Source: CBDFNC01 sp965249895
Lineage (GTDB): Bacteria > Pseudomonadota > Gammaproteobacteria > Enterobacterales > CBDFNC01
Direction of reading: 5' to 3'
Assembly (NCBI GenBank): GCA_965249895.1
Contig: CBDFNC010000005.1
Span: 744,001 to 808,000, forward strand
Length of the DNA stretch: 64,000 nucleotides
Below, piece by piece: positions 1-8,285 of the stretch (positions within the stretch are counted from its first letter, which is position 1; each line of letters opens with the position of its first letter). The position numbers and the translations under genes were made by a program. The notes under the pieces were generated by a model. That model did no database searches. It was not told where the DNA came from and saw only the letters and a program-made list of their open reading frames with translations.

Positions 1-650
1 ATGAGTTCAAACATACCAGTTAACTTATATTTTTTGGCCGCATAGGTGGTTTCAATCGGAAAGCCAAACGTGAGGTCGATATTCTTTCGCTGAAGCATAT
101 TCAGCAAGCCCCCGAATATATTGCCACTTGCCTGGACAATATTGATATATTTCAACTTATGTTGTTTCAGCGTACTGTCAATCACACCTGAATAGACACG
201 CTTTGAAGCTGTACCGACTTTAAATTTACCCGAACTAAGCACCCCTTCAAGGTTGATGCTGCCATCTTTAAGCAAATAGGGTTCAAACCTGTAGCGCTCA
301 CTTCCCAAAATAACCATGTTGTTTGGCAATACTAAAAAACTGGGTAACGCAGAAAATAAAAGGAAACGTTGTCGCTCAGCGGTTTTATACAAGGCTCCGC
401 AGACAATAGGGTCACCACTCTTCATTTCTTCGATAATGCGGGCGATATTAGCCTTTATAAACTGGTGTTGATATGCCGGCAGTGCGCTTTGGATATAGCT
501 GGTGATCTTGTCATTGGTCCCCTGACCTTTATCAGGCCCGCGTGTGATAAAATAAGGCGGGAAATCAGCCACACACCAACGCACCTTTTCTACAGCCTCC
601 ACAGTGGAAAACCAAACAACCAGCACTAGCAAGAACCACCACTTACACAT
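1..650 (-). CDS. Periplasmic solute-binding-like protein, C-terminus beyond window edge
   Basis: The frame reads without a stop from an ATG at 650, behind a GGAGAAAGAG ribosome site, to the left window edge (about 216 codons). It opens with a hydrophobic signal peptide (MCKWWFLLVLVVWFSTVEA) and continues with a motif-poor sequence (WCVADFPPYFI, then GVIDSTLKQHKLKYI) typical of family-3-like extracellular solute-binding folds, in which an aromatic 'PPY' follows the first strand. The protein is probably periplasmic and binds a small ligand. Many stand-alone proteins of this type are not part of an ABC transporter, and no permease gene is visible here. The C-terminal lobe is outside the window, so the family call rests on the N-terminal two thirds. 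Confidence 0.7.
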   Translation of the reverse strand, partial: MCKWWFLLVLVVWFSTVEAVEKVRWCVADFPPYFITRGPDKGQGTNDKITSYIQSALPAYQHQFIKANIARIIEEMKSGDPIVCGALYKTAERQRFLLFSALPSFLVLPNNMVILGSERYRFEPYLLKDGSINLEGVLSSGKFKVGTASKRVYSGVIDSTLKQHKLKYINIVQASGNIFGGLLNMLQRKNIDLTFGFPIETTYAAKKYKLTGMFEL

Positions 651-1079
651 CTCTTTCTCCCTGCTCGCGGACTAAGTACAACTTAAACATAGAGCGCTCT
701 GCCACTACACGTGGCTAGGGTAAGTTGAAAAAGCTGAGTGTGCTGGATTCTACGCCGAGTCACGCCCTCTGAATTAGCATGACTACTTTGCGTAATGTCT
801 GGATTATCGACAGCTAAAACTTAAGAGCGGGTCAAAAAATCCGCCAACATCAGAGTGGAACTTATTCGGAAACCTTGCTGGTTATGCCTTGTCACTATCA
901 TTTTTGAGCTGGTTAATCGCTCCTTGCCCGGCTTTCAATTACCTCACTATCAAGGCTTGCGAGTAATCAAACATGTCAAAACACCAGAATACTGTCAAAA
1001 TAGCGGGAAAGCTTGGCCTGGAACAGAGATGTTTATACAGAATACCGAATGGAACGCTTGCTTAGCTGGCAATCGAAAA
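651..1079. other. Intergenic region between divergent genes
   Basis: This 429-bp stretch separates two divergently read genes and must hold both promoters. The frame of the DUF2927 gene stays open upstream to 855, but that extension has no signal-peptide logic and no convincing ribosome site, so I leave it out. I see no repeat, RNA gene or clear operator. Confidence 0.4.
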
Positions 1080-1874
1080 ATGATTAACCGGCCTACCCTG
1101 ATCTTACTTATATGCTCACTTGTGTTGGTGATGGCAAAACCCGGGCTCGCCGCAGAACGCTGGCAAGACGAAAACTATATCAACAACAGCTTTATTGAAA
1201 TCGCCATGAAGCGAGAGTATCAGCCGGGAGTACCAGCTAAGTTGCTTCGTTGGCAAAAGCCATTAAAAATCCGGATTATTAGCGAGCTAGGCGACGCCAC
1301 GTTACAACAGCAAATGTATCGAGTGCAGGCCCAGCACCTAAGTGCAATAACCGGCCGAGCTATTCATTTTGTTACGGCCGAATCGAAAGCCAATATTATC
1401 GTAGTGTTTACCTCTGCTGCGCGGATGAAAGAAAACACTAAAAAATACATTAGTCGGACAAGCAGCCTGGATGATGTGCTGCAAGAGGCTGTGTGTATCG
1501 GCCATGTGCAACGCAATGATAATTACGAAATCAATCGCGGAGTGATCCTGATCCCCGTTGACTTAGCCCGTGCTCGGGGCCGGTTTCTCGACTGTATTGT
1601 CGAGGAGTTAACTCAGGTAATGGGGCTTACTAATGATTCTGATAAGGTCTACCCATCAATTTTTAACGATGTTAGCACTAATAGTTATCTGACCGGCTTG
1701 GATTATTTGTTACTGAAAATCGCCTACCATCCGGATCTGCACCCAGGTATGTCCGAAGATAAAGTCCGATCTTTACTGCCAGGTATTTTGCGCCAGTTGC
1801 GAGACCAGGGCGAAATTAAACACGCCAACCGGCGCGTATTAAAAGGGAGTATGAAAGTATGGGCGGGGGATTGA
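1080..1874 (+). CDS. DUF2927 family secreted protein
   Basis: I chose the ATG at 1080 because it gives a good signal peptide (MINRPTLILLICSLVLVMAKPGLAA); the open frame extends 75 codons further upstream without a better start. The mature part of about 240 residues carries the features of the DUF2927 family: a strand-rich centre, then a conserved block near residues 175-205 (DCIVEELTQVMGL, TNDSD, YPSIFND) and the following 'LTGLDYLLLKIAYHPDL'. Members are exported proteins of unknown function with a metalloprotease-like EExxQ helix, so a catalytic role is only a possibility. It is monocistronic; a hairpin follows the stop. Confidence 0.75.
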   Translation: MINRPTLILLICSLVLVMAKPGLAAERWQDENYINNSFIEIAMKREYQPGVPAKLLRWQKPLKIRIISELGDATLQQQMYRVQAQHLSAITGRAIHFVTAESKANIIVVFTSAARMKENTKKYISRTSSLDDVLQEAVCIGHVQRNDNYEINRGVILIPVDLARARGRFLDCIVEELTQVMGLTNDSDKVYPSIFNDVSTNSYLTGLDYLLLKIAYHPDLHPGMSEDKVRSLLPGILRQLRDQGEIKHANRRVLKGSMKVWAGD

Positions 1875-1876
1875 GA

Positions 1877-1904
1877 AGCACCTCCGGTATTCACCGAAGG
1901 TGCT
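1877..1904 (+). terminator. Hairpin just after the DUF2927 stop
   Basis: An 11-bp stem with one mismatch (AGCACCTCCGG / CCGAAGGTGCT) and a short loop begins two bases after the stop codon. It lacks a T tract, so it may be a weak or bidirectional terminator between convergent genes. Confidence 0.35.
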
Positions 1905-1914
1905 CTGCAGGCTA

Positions 1915-2160
1915 CTTAAAGCGGATTTGATCCAACAGTATGTACATCATCACCCGCGTCCCGGATAACAATCTTGTATGATCCAGCTCCTTTTTTCACT
2001 TTGACGGTTTTCACCAACGGTAAAGTCGATTCCCGTCACCGCCTGATAGGTGGCTCATTCTCTGTCGCTTGAGCTAATACTGTCTCGTTAGCAAAAGGGT
2101 CAACCAGTACAATAACTAAACTATCGTTAAATTGTGTGCCAACAAACTCAGGCAAACTCC
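1915..2160 (-). pseudogene. Frameshifted remnant of a secreted-domain gene
   Basis: Conceptual minus-strand translation gives one continuous protein-like sequence only if the frame is changed at least twice. The pieces in order are 'EFVGTQFNDSLVIVLVDP', 'AVTGIDFTVGEN' and 'TVKVKKGAGSYKIVIRDAG', ending in a TAA. The pattern 'EFVGTQFNDS' is reminiscent of extracellular choice-of-anchor-type domains found in PEP-CTERM or surface proteins. No single frame is open over more than about 45 codons, and the 5' part is missing, so this is a decayed fragment. It lies just downstream of the PEP-CTERM gene on the same strand. Confidence 0.55.
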
Positions 2161-2208
2161 TCGCTGGCATGGTTATACCAGAGCCCAATGGCTAAGTCGG
2201 GGTCCTCA

Positions 2209-2727
2209 TTACACAGCCCTCTTGAGCTGACTTTTTTTAGCCAAGATCCCGATAAAGCCAAATGCCAATAACAAAATTGGCATAGGCTCAGGTACGGAGG
2301 TTGAGCCGGTATCCTGGGTCGTAAACGCCGAGTCGGAAGCTTTAAAAGTCTGCATTCCCGGCATTCCCATGCCCAACCAGTCAAACGTTAAGGAGAACCC
2401 GCCTAATGTATCTCCAGGTTTAATGCCAACGTTGGTAGCAAGTAGATCAAAAGCACCATGATAGTCAGTGATAGCATAAGGGTGGTCAATCAATGAGCTC
2501 CATCCGCTGGGTGCGTTCACGTATGATAAGTTGGCGTAGTTATTATAATTAAATTCGATTTCAAACCTGTCGATATCCACAGCCAAGCTGTCATTCTTCA
2601 CTGTGTAATCAGCCTGCCAGGTATTCCCCCCTTTTGGGCTCAACCCTGTTGTTATAATGGTTCCGTGAGCCATTGATATAGAACAAATAAGCAGCCCAAA
2701 AAATTTAATCATAGTTCTGAGTTTCAT
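2209..2727 (-). CDS. PEP-CTERM sorting-domain protein
   Basis: This is a small exported protein of about 172 residues. It has an N-terminal signal peptide (MIKFFGLLICSISMAHG) and a C-terminal sorting tail made of VPEP, a hydrophobic span (MPILLLAFGFIGILA) and a basic end (KKSQLKRAV). That is the PEP-CTERM arrangement recognised by exosortase-type enzymes in bacteria that make exopolysaccharide. The middle is beta-rich and has no recognisable enzyme motif. I prefer the ATG at 2727, which has a GGA ten bases upstream; an in-frame ATG at 2742 is the alternative. No exosortase lies in this window, so processing would depend on a gene elsewhere. Confidence 0.8.
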   Translation of the reverse strand: MKLRTMIKFFGLLICSISMAHGTIITTGLSPKGGNTWQADYTVKNDSLAVDIDRFEIEFNYNNYANLSYVNAPSGWSSLIDHPYAITDYHGAFDLLATNVGIKPGDTLGGFSLTFDWLGMGMPGMQTFKASDSAFTTQDTGSTSVPEPMPILLLAFGFIGILAKKSQLKRAV

Positions 2728-3211
2728 CGTATTAAGGTCCATTTAAAAATAAAGTTTGAACGCCGAACCCTCACCGTTTAGCAAGAATCACCTAGTTAGT
2801 AGCAATTATGCGAAACAGCAATAATTAAATTGACCCATTTTTGACTTATATTATTCAGGGTATTACTCGACTGTTAAGCACATTGCTTATGTCTGATTAC
2901 GCTTGAACGACAGCGGCTTGCCGAGTCTCATCACCAGATGGGGAGGTTTACCGATAACGCGTAAAATAAATCGCTTTTCCTTGAAAACACATCTATCGAA
3001 GCAAGCTCAACGAAGTTGTGACCTTCACTCTGTCTTCAAATGTCAACATATGGTCCAGTTAAGTCAATACCCTAACCAGGGCATTTTTGCATAATTATTC
3101 CAAGTTCAATTCAGCAAGTATTTGGGAGTTTCCTATGACAATGCAACAAGTCAGGCATTTGGTTTTTGGTTTTTGGTTTTTGGTGGTAACGGGCATTTGG
3201 GCAAACCAACA
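2728..3211. other. Gene-poor stretch
   Basis: I find no credible gene here on either strand. The short frames present lack ribosome sites and protein-like composition. It contains a triple 7-bp microrepeat (GGTTTTT) at 3161-3181. Confidence 0.4.
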
Positions 3212-3474
3212 ACCACCGGCAAAGCCGGGGGTATGATGAAAGCCTCTGGAAGAGGCTAAAAAACAATAAATAAAACGGACCTTTGCGCTTATAAGCCGCT
3301 GGATTACCAGTCGAGCTGGTAATGACGGTGATCGCGTTATTACCTGAGAAAAAACGTCATTCCCTCGCACGTGGTGATCCGACACTCGGTCCAGCGGCCT
3401 TAACCTATCGTACTTGGTCCAACTTATACACCTGAACGGCAGAGCCTAGTCGGGTCACACCGCCAGAGGCGGTG
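3212..3474. repeat. Hairpin cluster containing a 49-bp dispersed repeat
   Basis: Positions 3212-3260 match 46282-46330 base for base except in two short internal blocks. The unit holds two hairpins, CCGGC-aaa-GCCGG and AGCCTCT-gga-AGAGGCT; the second is only partly conserved in the other copy. Two more perfect stems follow: ATTACCAG/CTGGTAAT at 3303-3323 and CACCGCC/GGCGGTG at 3458-3474. No reading frame explains the structure. It could be a short interspersed repeat family or part of a structured RNA; I cannot distinguish these. Confidence 0.5.
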
Positions 3475-3607
3475 GTTTACCAAGGTTTAATTAGTAAAAT
3501 CGGTACTTCTGCGGAAAACACTGAGAAGGCTAAAATCTATATAGGGCATTCATTTTCCGGGTGATGATGCCCAATAAACCAACCCGGTATCTAACTAGGA
3601 GGCAATC

Positions 3608-3745
3608 ATGGATAAGAGTGGCGGTGGCCCTAAGGTTGGAGTGAAAGCCGGTGGGAAAGGTCCGATGGTGCCAAACTTGCCCAGTAAAAATCCCGGTATG
3701 ACTTCCGGTAAACGCAGAAGCAATTATCCTCAAAAGAACAAATAA
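3608..3745 (+). CDS. Small Gly/Lys/Pro-rich protein (45 aa)
   Basis: An ATG at 3608 follows a near-perfect AGGAGG five bases upstream and opens 45 codons rich in glycine, lysine, proline and serine (start MDKSGGGPKVGVKAGG, end NYPQKNK). A strong rho-independent terminator follows eight bases after the stop. The combination of an excellent ribosome site, a short frame and its own terminator supports a real gene. The sequence is low in hydrophobic residues, has no membrane segment and is probably disordered. Similar short 'NLPSK..G..SG' proteins occur as uncharacterised genes in marine gammaproteobacteria, but I assign no function. Confidence 0.7.
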   Translation: MDKSGGGPKVGVKAGGKGPMVPNLPSKNPGMTSGKRRSNYPQKNK

Positions 3746-3752
3746 GTGAAGC

Positions 3753-3781
3753 GGTGGCGCTGATGCAAGCGCCACCCTTTT
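3753..3781 (+). terminator. Rho-independent terminator of the 45-aa gene
   Basis: A perfect 8-bp stem, GGTGGCGC / GCGCCACC, with an 8-base loop, is followed by CTTTTAT. Confidence 0.8.
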
Positions 3782-3902
3782 ATCGTTTCCTGTCTTTCCC
3801 ACGGGCCTGGTAAACTCATCGGAAACCACCTAAAAGAGAAATGGCTAAACTGACATCTAGTACTCCTAGCATGGTGAGCTTTATGTGAAACGTAAGGAAC
3901 GA

Positions 3903-4115
3903 ATGGATCCAGATGAAAGAGTTGAATACGTCCGAGTAATCTGTACGAAAAAATTTGGCAATGCAGCGTTACAGTTCGCTATCGAAAATAGCGACAAGCT
4001 CATGAGCATGTTAGTTCAAAGAGTTGGTGATGATGACTGCTGGGTGGTGATCCCTTGGTGTCTTATGGATAATGATCAGGAACAAGAAATCCTCCAGCTT
4101 TTGGATGACGATTAG
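3903..4115 (+). CDS. Small acidic hypothetical protein
   Basis: About 70 residues starting MDPDERVEYVRVICTKKFG and ending in an acidic tail (QLLDDD). The ATG at 3903 has AAGGAA a few bases upstream. An in-frame GTG at 3885 would add six residues (MKRKER) and is a possible alternative. The composition is that of a folded alpha/beta protein with two cysteines. I do not recognise a family. It converges on the response-regulator gene, with 63 bases between the stops. Confidence 0.55.
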   Translation: MDPDERVEYVRVICTKKFGNAALQFAIENSDKLMSMLVQRVGDDDCWVVIPWCLMDNDQEQEILQLLDDD

Positions 4116-4178
4116 CATATCTGTTACAAACACTATCCCAGCTGCTACTTACTCGCGCAGAAAAATCAAAGAACTGGC

Positions 4179-5528
4179 TCAGCCACTTTTTGCCAGCTCA
4201 TACTGAGCAATCAAACGCTGTAATCTTGGCCGTGATACATCCAGCACATCACAAGCCTTGCCTTTATGCCAACCAACACTGCTGAGCACCCGAGCAACGT
4301 GTACTTTTTCAATATCTTGTAAGCTTAAATCGACGGGAAAATTTTGGCTGCCTTGAGTCGAGCCGCTCACATCGGGCACCATTTCCGCAAAGAGATCCAG
4401 TGTTAATATATTACCCGGGCACAGGGCCACCGCTTTAGTCAGAGTATTTTCCAGCTCGCGAACGTTACCCGGCCAGCGATAGTTTTGTAGGGCCTGCATC
4501 ACATCTAGTGCAATACTAGTGATACGTGTGCCCAGCTCTTTATTTGCCCTGGCCAGCAAAACCTGAACCAAGTCCTTAATATCGTCCTTACGCTCTCTGA
4601 GCGGTGGCAACTCAATATTCACTACCTGTAATCGGTAATAAAGATCCTCGCGAAAACGCTTTTCCTTTACAGCGCTATCGAAATCGATATTGGTGGCCGC
4701 CACAATTCTCGCATTGCTTTTCACCGGCGCTTTGCCACCTAAAGGCATAAATTCCTTTTCCTGTAAAACCCTGAGTAATTTTGCCTGAATAAGGGGTGAC
4801 AACTCACCTATTTCATCTAAGAATAACGTGCCGTTTTGTGCTAGCTGAAACTTACCCAATTGATCGCTGACAGCTCCGGTGAATGATCCTTTTTTATGGC
4901 CGAACATTTCAGATTCAAGCAGGTTATCCACCAGCGCAGCACAGTTAATCGCCACAAAGGGCGCCGATTCACCAAAACTGGCTTTGTGCAATGCCTTGGC
5001 CACCATCTCCTTACCCGTGCCACTCTCTCCTGTGATCAACACAGGGGCCTGAGTCTTTGCCACTCGCCCGATGACTTTATACACTTCCTTCATGGCGTGG
5101 CTGGAGCCCACCATGGCCTGCCCATATATTTGCGGCACTTCCAGCGCGCCTTGCTCGCTTGACTGAAAATAACGCAGTGCCTTAATCACCGCCTGATCCA
5201 GCTCATCGATATCAATGGGTTTATGAATGTACTCATCCGCCCCCTGCTGCATGGCAGTAATGGTACTATCAATATCATGATAAGCGGTGATCATCACCAC
5301 CCGAGCGTGGGGACACACATCGCGGAATTCTGGTAAACCGTCAAGTCCAGATTTTCCACCAAGACAAATATCCAAAATGATGACTTGCGGCTGCTGCTCG
5401 CGGGCGATAGCAACCCCGGAGTCAACGCTGTCGGCAAGGTCTACCTGATACCCTTCGCTGGAAAAATGCAGCTCAAGAGTTCGGCAAATCGCAGCATCAT
5501 CATCGACAATTAGTAATTTATTGGCCAT
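4179..5528 (-). CDS. NtrC-family sigma-54 response regulator
   Basis: 449 residues with the classic three domains. The receiver (residues 1-120) has the acidic pocket IVDDD, phospho-acceptor Asp53 and Lys103. The AAA+ activator domain (about 135-365) has Walker A GESGTGKE at 167-174, the sigma-54 contact loop GSFTGA at 214-219 (Ser instead of the usual Ala) and Walker B LFLDEIGEL. A Fis-type helix-turn-helix lies at the C-terminus (KACDVLDVSRPRLQRLIAQY). Phosphorylation by the sensor encoded immediately upstream should drive ATP-dependent opening of sigma-54 promoters. The start abuts the kinase stop with no gap. Candidate targets are the two -24/-12 elements at 10710-10726 and 10973-10989. 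Confidence 0.95.
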   Translation of the reverse strand: MANKLLIVDDDAAICRTLELHFSSEGYQVDLADSVDSGVAIAREQQPQVIILDICLGGKSGLDGLPEFRDVCPHARVVMITAYHDIDSTITAMQQGADEYIHKPIDIDELDQAVIKALRYFQSSEQGALEVPQIYGQAMVGSSHAMKEVYKVIGRVAKTQAPVLITGESGTGKEMVAKALHKASFGESAPFVAINCAALVDNLLESEMFGHKKGSFTGAVSDQLGKFQLAQNGTLFLDEIGELSPLIQAKLLRVLQEKEFMPLGGKAPVKSNARIVAATNIDFDSAVKEKRFREDLYYRLQVVNIELPPLRERKDDIKDLVQVLLARANKELGTRITSIALDVMQALQNYRWPGNVRELENTLTKAVALCPGNILTLDLFAEMVPDVSGSTQGSQNFPVDLSLQDIEKVHVARVLSSVGWHKGKACDVLDVSRPRLQRLIAQYELAKSG

Positions 5529-8039
5529 TTATTTCGTCCATGCCGGCTGCTGGTTGGATTGCGGACTAACACTAATAGGCAGGATTATCTGTGCCTCGGT
5601 GCCGCCTTTTATCCTAGCTGCCAATTCAATACGCCCCTGATGCTGTTCGATAATACCTTTCACAATAGCGAGTCCTAAACCCGTACCTTTGGCTTTGGTG
5701 GTAAAAAACGGCTCAAACGCCTTATCGCGTAAACAGGGGTCTATGCTCTGGCCGTTATTATGTATGTTCAGCACGATTTGATTACTGCCCTGGGTCAATA
5801 AAAGGTTGGTTGTAACACAGACGGTTGGGCTGTCGTCGCTAACTGCGGCCTGGACAGCGTTTACAATTAGATTTTGCAGGACCTGGCGGAGTTTGGTTTT
5901 ATCGCCAAACAAGGTAGGGAGGTTTGGTTGCAGCTGACACTGGACGTTCACGCCACTTTCATTGATAAGTTTCTGGCAGGTGGCAAGCGCCATTTCCACC
6001 AACTTATTCACTTCCAGCCATTCCGGCTTAAGTTGCTCTGGCCGTGAGTAACTCATTAAATCCTCCAGAATCGCCTCCATGTATTTCACTTGCTCCAATG
6101 ATATCTGGAACAATTCGGTAAACTTAGGATCCGGTTGACGGCTGGCCAACTGCAGTGACATTTTTACTGAGCTAAGTGGGTTACGTAGATCATGGGTGAT
6201 CATATTTGCCGCGCGACCTACGGCAGCAAGCTTCTCATTTTTCAGTGTTTCCTGCGTCTGATGTTCCACTTCTTTTTTTAGTCTTACCTGCTCGGTGATA
6301 TCTTGTTTCACCGCCACATAGTACAAGGGGAGACCATTCACATCTTTCACAGGTGAAATACGTGCACTCTCCCAGTAAAGCTCTCCGGACTTCTTCTTGT
6401 TGTGAAAAATGCCACTCCATTGCTCGCCACGTCTTATAGTCGACCAAAGTTCCTTATATTCCGCTGGCGCGACCTCGCCGGATTGCAAAATGCTGGGGGA
6501 TTTCCCTATAGCTTCTTCCGGCTGGTAACCTGTCATATCCGTGAATACCGGGTTCACCGAGATGATCCGTCCTTCAAGGTTAGTGATCATCACCGCATTC
6601 TGACTGTGCTCAACCGCATGACTAAGTTGGCGGAGCCGATCTTTTTCCATTGAGGTCTCGGTAATGTCTTCCCCAACAAAGGTAACTGCGCTCACCTTGG
6701 CGTGATCATTTTGATTAAATGTCGAAGTCCAGGAAACCAGCCTCACCTCCTTGGCTTTAGTCATAACCACACCTTCACTCAAGGGCTGATTGGCCCCTTG
6801 CTGGAATATCTGACTTAGCGCGTGTTGAACATCGTCCTGTAACTCTTCGGGAATAAAGGTTGCGCTCCATTGCTTACCAATTACCTCTTCCCGCTTATAA
6901 CCGACCAGATTTAGGAAGTAGTCATTACAGAAACTTATTTTCCCGTCACTGCGTACAGTCACGGCTACCAACTGGATTTTCTCCAGGATAAAGCGAAAAT
7001 TACGTTCGTAGCTGCGCTGTGCTGAAATCTGTCTTTGTATTTTTTTATTTTTAGCGCTCATTAGAGAAAAAACCACCAGCGTCAGGAGCAACGCCCCGTA
7101 CATGGCCAGGTTTTCCTGAGTAAAAATACTGCGAACTTGGTGTAATTTGGCTTTATCGAGAAAGGAGATCATCGTCCAGTGCTGTCCACTGCCCGGCTCA
7201 GCAAGCTTACTGAAAGTAAAAAAATGCCCCTCAAAGCTAAGTTGTCCGGCATCCTGCTCTTCGATCAATGACCACAGCTTTGGGTATTGATCGGCAAAGC
7301 TGTTACTGGCCCGATAGACTAAGTCCTGCGGCGCTTCAGGTTGGATCAACGCATACCCTTGTGGGTTGATAAGAATAAGGTGTTCGTTAAACCCTGGCGA
7401 TACAGTAGCCAGATTATTGATCAGCTGAAAGGCGTCATAGTTAATCAGGGCGATGCCTAATATATTACCTTGGGTATCGAAGGCTTTTGTGCCAACCCGG
7501 ATAGTTGGTTGTGGTGGTTGCTCTACCTGACCATCTTCAATATTCAGATCCAGAGGTGAGATATACACCTGGTTGCTCATCAGCGCCATAGTGGTATCGA
7601 AGTAATAGCGCCCCATCTTATTTCTCAGCCCCTGGTCGGGGATCAGCCTGGTGCCCTGGTCATCATGCTCTGTACGCACGCGCTCTTGACCAGTAACATC
7701 AATAAAGCGGATTTGGTCATAATTGCCCCGATATAAACTCAGACGCGAAAAGTAACCTGCCAATAATTGCTTAAATTCAGATTCGGGCCGGTACGAGACA
7801 CTCTGGATATAGTGAGCCAGCATTTTTACATCTGCTGTCATGCTGGTTAGATTACTCCCTACCAGCTCCCGGGTTAGCTCTACTGTGACTTTTTCGTTGT
7901 TCAGGTAAAGCTCTTTCTTGGCTTTAATGGCAACTTCATAGTGAATTAACAGCATCACTAATATCACCAGAAAACCGGGTAAAAAATAAGCCAGAAAACC
8001 TTTCAAAAATGGTGTCAATTGGGTATTAAATTGCAGCAA
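5529..8039 (-). CDS. Membrane sensor histidine kinase with two PAS domains
   Basis: 836 residues. TM1 (about 12-33) and TM2 (about 320-340) flank a large periplasmic sensor of roughly 285 residues with the spacing of a double-Cache domain. Two cytoplasmic PAS domains follow (about 350-470 and 478-600; the second has 'NAVMITNLEGRIISVNPVFTDMTGY'-like sequence). A HisKA domain has the phospho-His near residue 615 (MITHDLRNPLSS), and a HATPase_c domain has an N box (NLIVNAVQAA) and G boxes (TKAKGTGLGLAIVKG). It directly precedes the NtrC-type regulator and is its likely partner. The periplasmic ligand is unknown; the neighbouring iodate-reductase operon makes an oxyanion or redox signal an attractive guess. 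Confidence 0.93.
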   Translation of the reverse strand: MLQFNTQLTPFLKGFLAYFLPGFLVILVMLLIHYEVAIKAKKELYLNNEKVTVELTRELVGSNLTSMTADVKMLAHYIQSVSYRPESEFKQLLAGYFSRLSLYRGNYDQIRFIDVTGQERVRTEHDDQGTRLIPDQGLRNKMGRYYFDTTMALMSNQVYISPLDLNIEDGQVEQPPQPTIRVGTKAFDTQGNILGIALINYDAFQLINNLATVSPGFNEHLILINPQGYALIQPEAPQDLVYRASNSFADQYPKLWSLIEEQDAGQLSFEGHFFTFSKLAEPGSGQHWTMISFLDKAKLHQVRSIFTQENLAMYGALLLTLVVFSLMSAKNKKIQRQISAQRSYERNFRFILEKIQLVAVTVRSDGKISFCNDYFLNLVGYKREEVIGKQWSATFIPEELQDDVQHALSQIFQQGANQPLSEGVVMTKAKEVRLVSWTSTFNQNDHAKVSAVTFVGEDITETSMEKDRLRQLSHAVEHSQNAVMITNLEGRIISVNPVFTDMTGYQPEEAIGKSPSILQSGEVAPAEYKELWSTIRRGEQWSGIFHNKKKSGELYWESARISPVKDVNGLPLYYVAVKQDITEQVRLKKEVEHQTQETLKNEKLAAVGRAANMITHDLRNPLSSVKMSLQLASRQPDPKFTELFQISLEQVKYMEAILEDLMSYSRPEQLKPEWLEVNKLVEMALATCQKLINESGVNVQCQLQPNLPTLFGDKTKLRQVLQNLIVNAVQAAVSDDSPTVCVTTNLLLTQGSNQIVLNIHNNGQSIDPCLRDKAFEPFFTTKAKGTGLGLAIVKGIIEQHQGRIELAARIKGGTEAQIILPISVSPQSNQQPAWTK

Positions 8040-8159
8040 GTAAACGTCCCTTTCTTGTGTGTATCAGGGGTTATTGTTAGCTAGCGCCCACCCCGGAGTG
8101 CCCACTAGGGGATAATCAGGCGCAAAAATCACACGTGTCGTAGAGTGCGGATGCCTCTT

Positions 8160-8220
8160 GTCAGGAGACAGCGCGAAACCTTTGCTTATGCGGTTCGCCG
8201 AACAATTTCGGCTCCTACAG
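8160..8220. repeat. Palindromic dispersed repeat (GGTTCGC / GCTCCTAC type)
   Basis: This imperfect palindrome contains GCGAAACC, GGTTCGCCGAAC and GGCTCCTACAG. The same words recur at 20396-20555, 33596-33662, 55641-55784 and 58715-58797. It sits between the HEAT-repeat gene and the kinase gene on the minus strand, where it might act as a transcript-processing or attenuation structure. Confidence 0.5.
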
Positions 8221-8285
8221 GTGAGCGCTTGTTCGACAATACCACCGGCGTAAAGGGCATCTGTTCGGTTACTCCTGTGGCAACA

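Noticed and set aside
2903..3094. 63-codon plus-strand frame
   Set aside because: No ribosome site, no recognisable motif and atypical composition.
3095..3385. 96-codon minus-strand frame
   Set aside because: It runs through the hairpin repeats and has no ribosome site or protein-like pattern.
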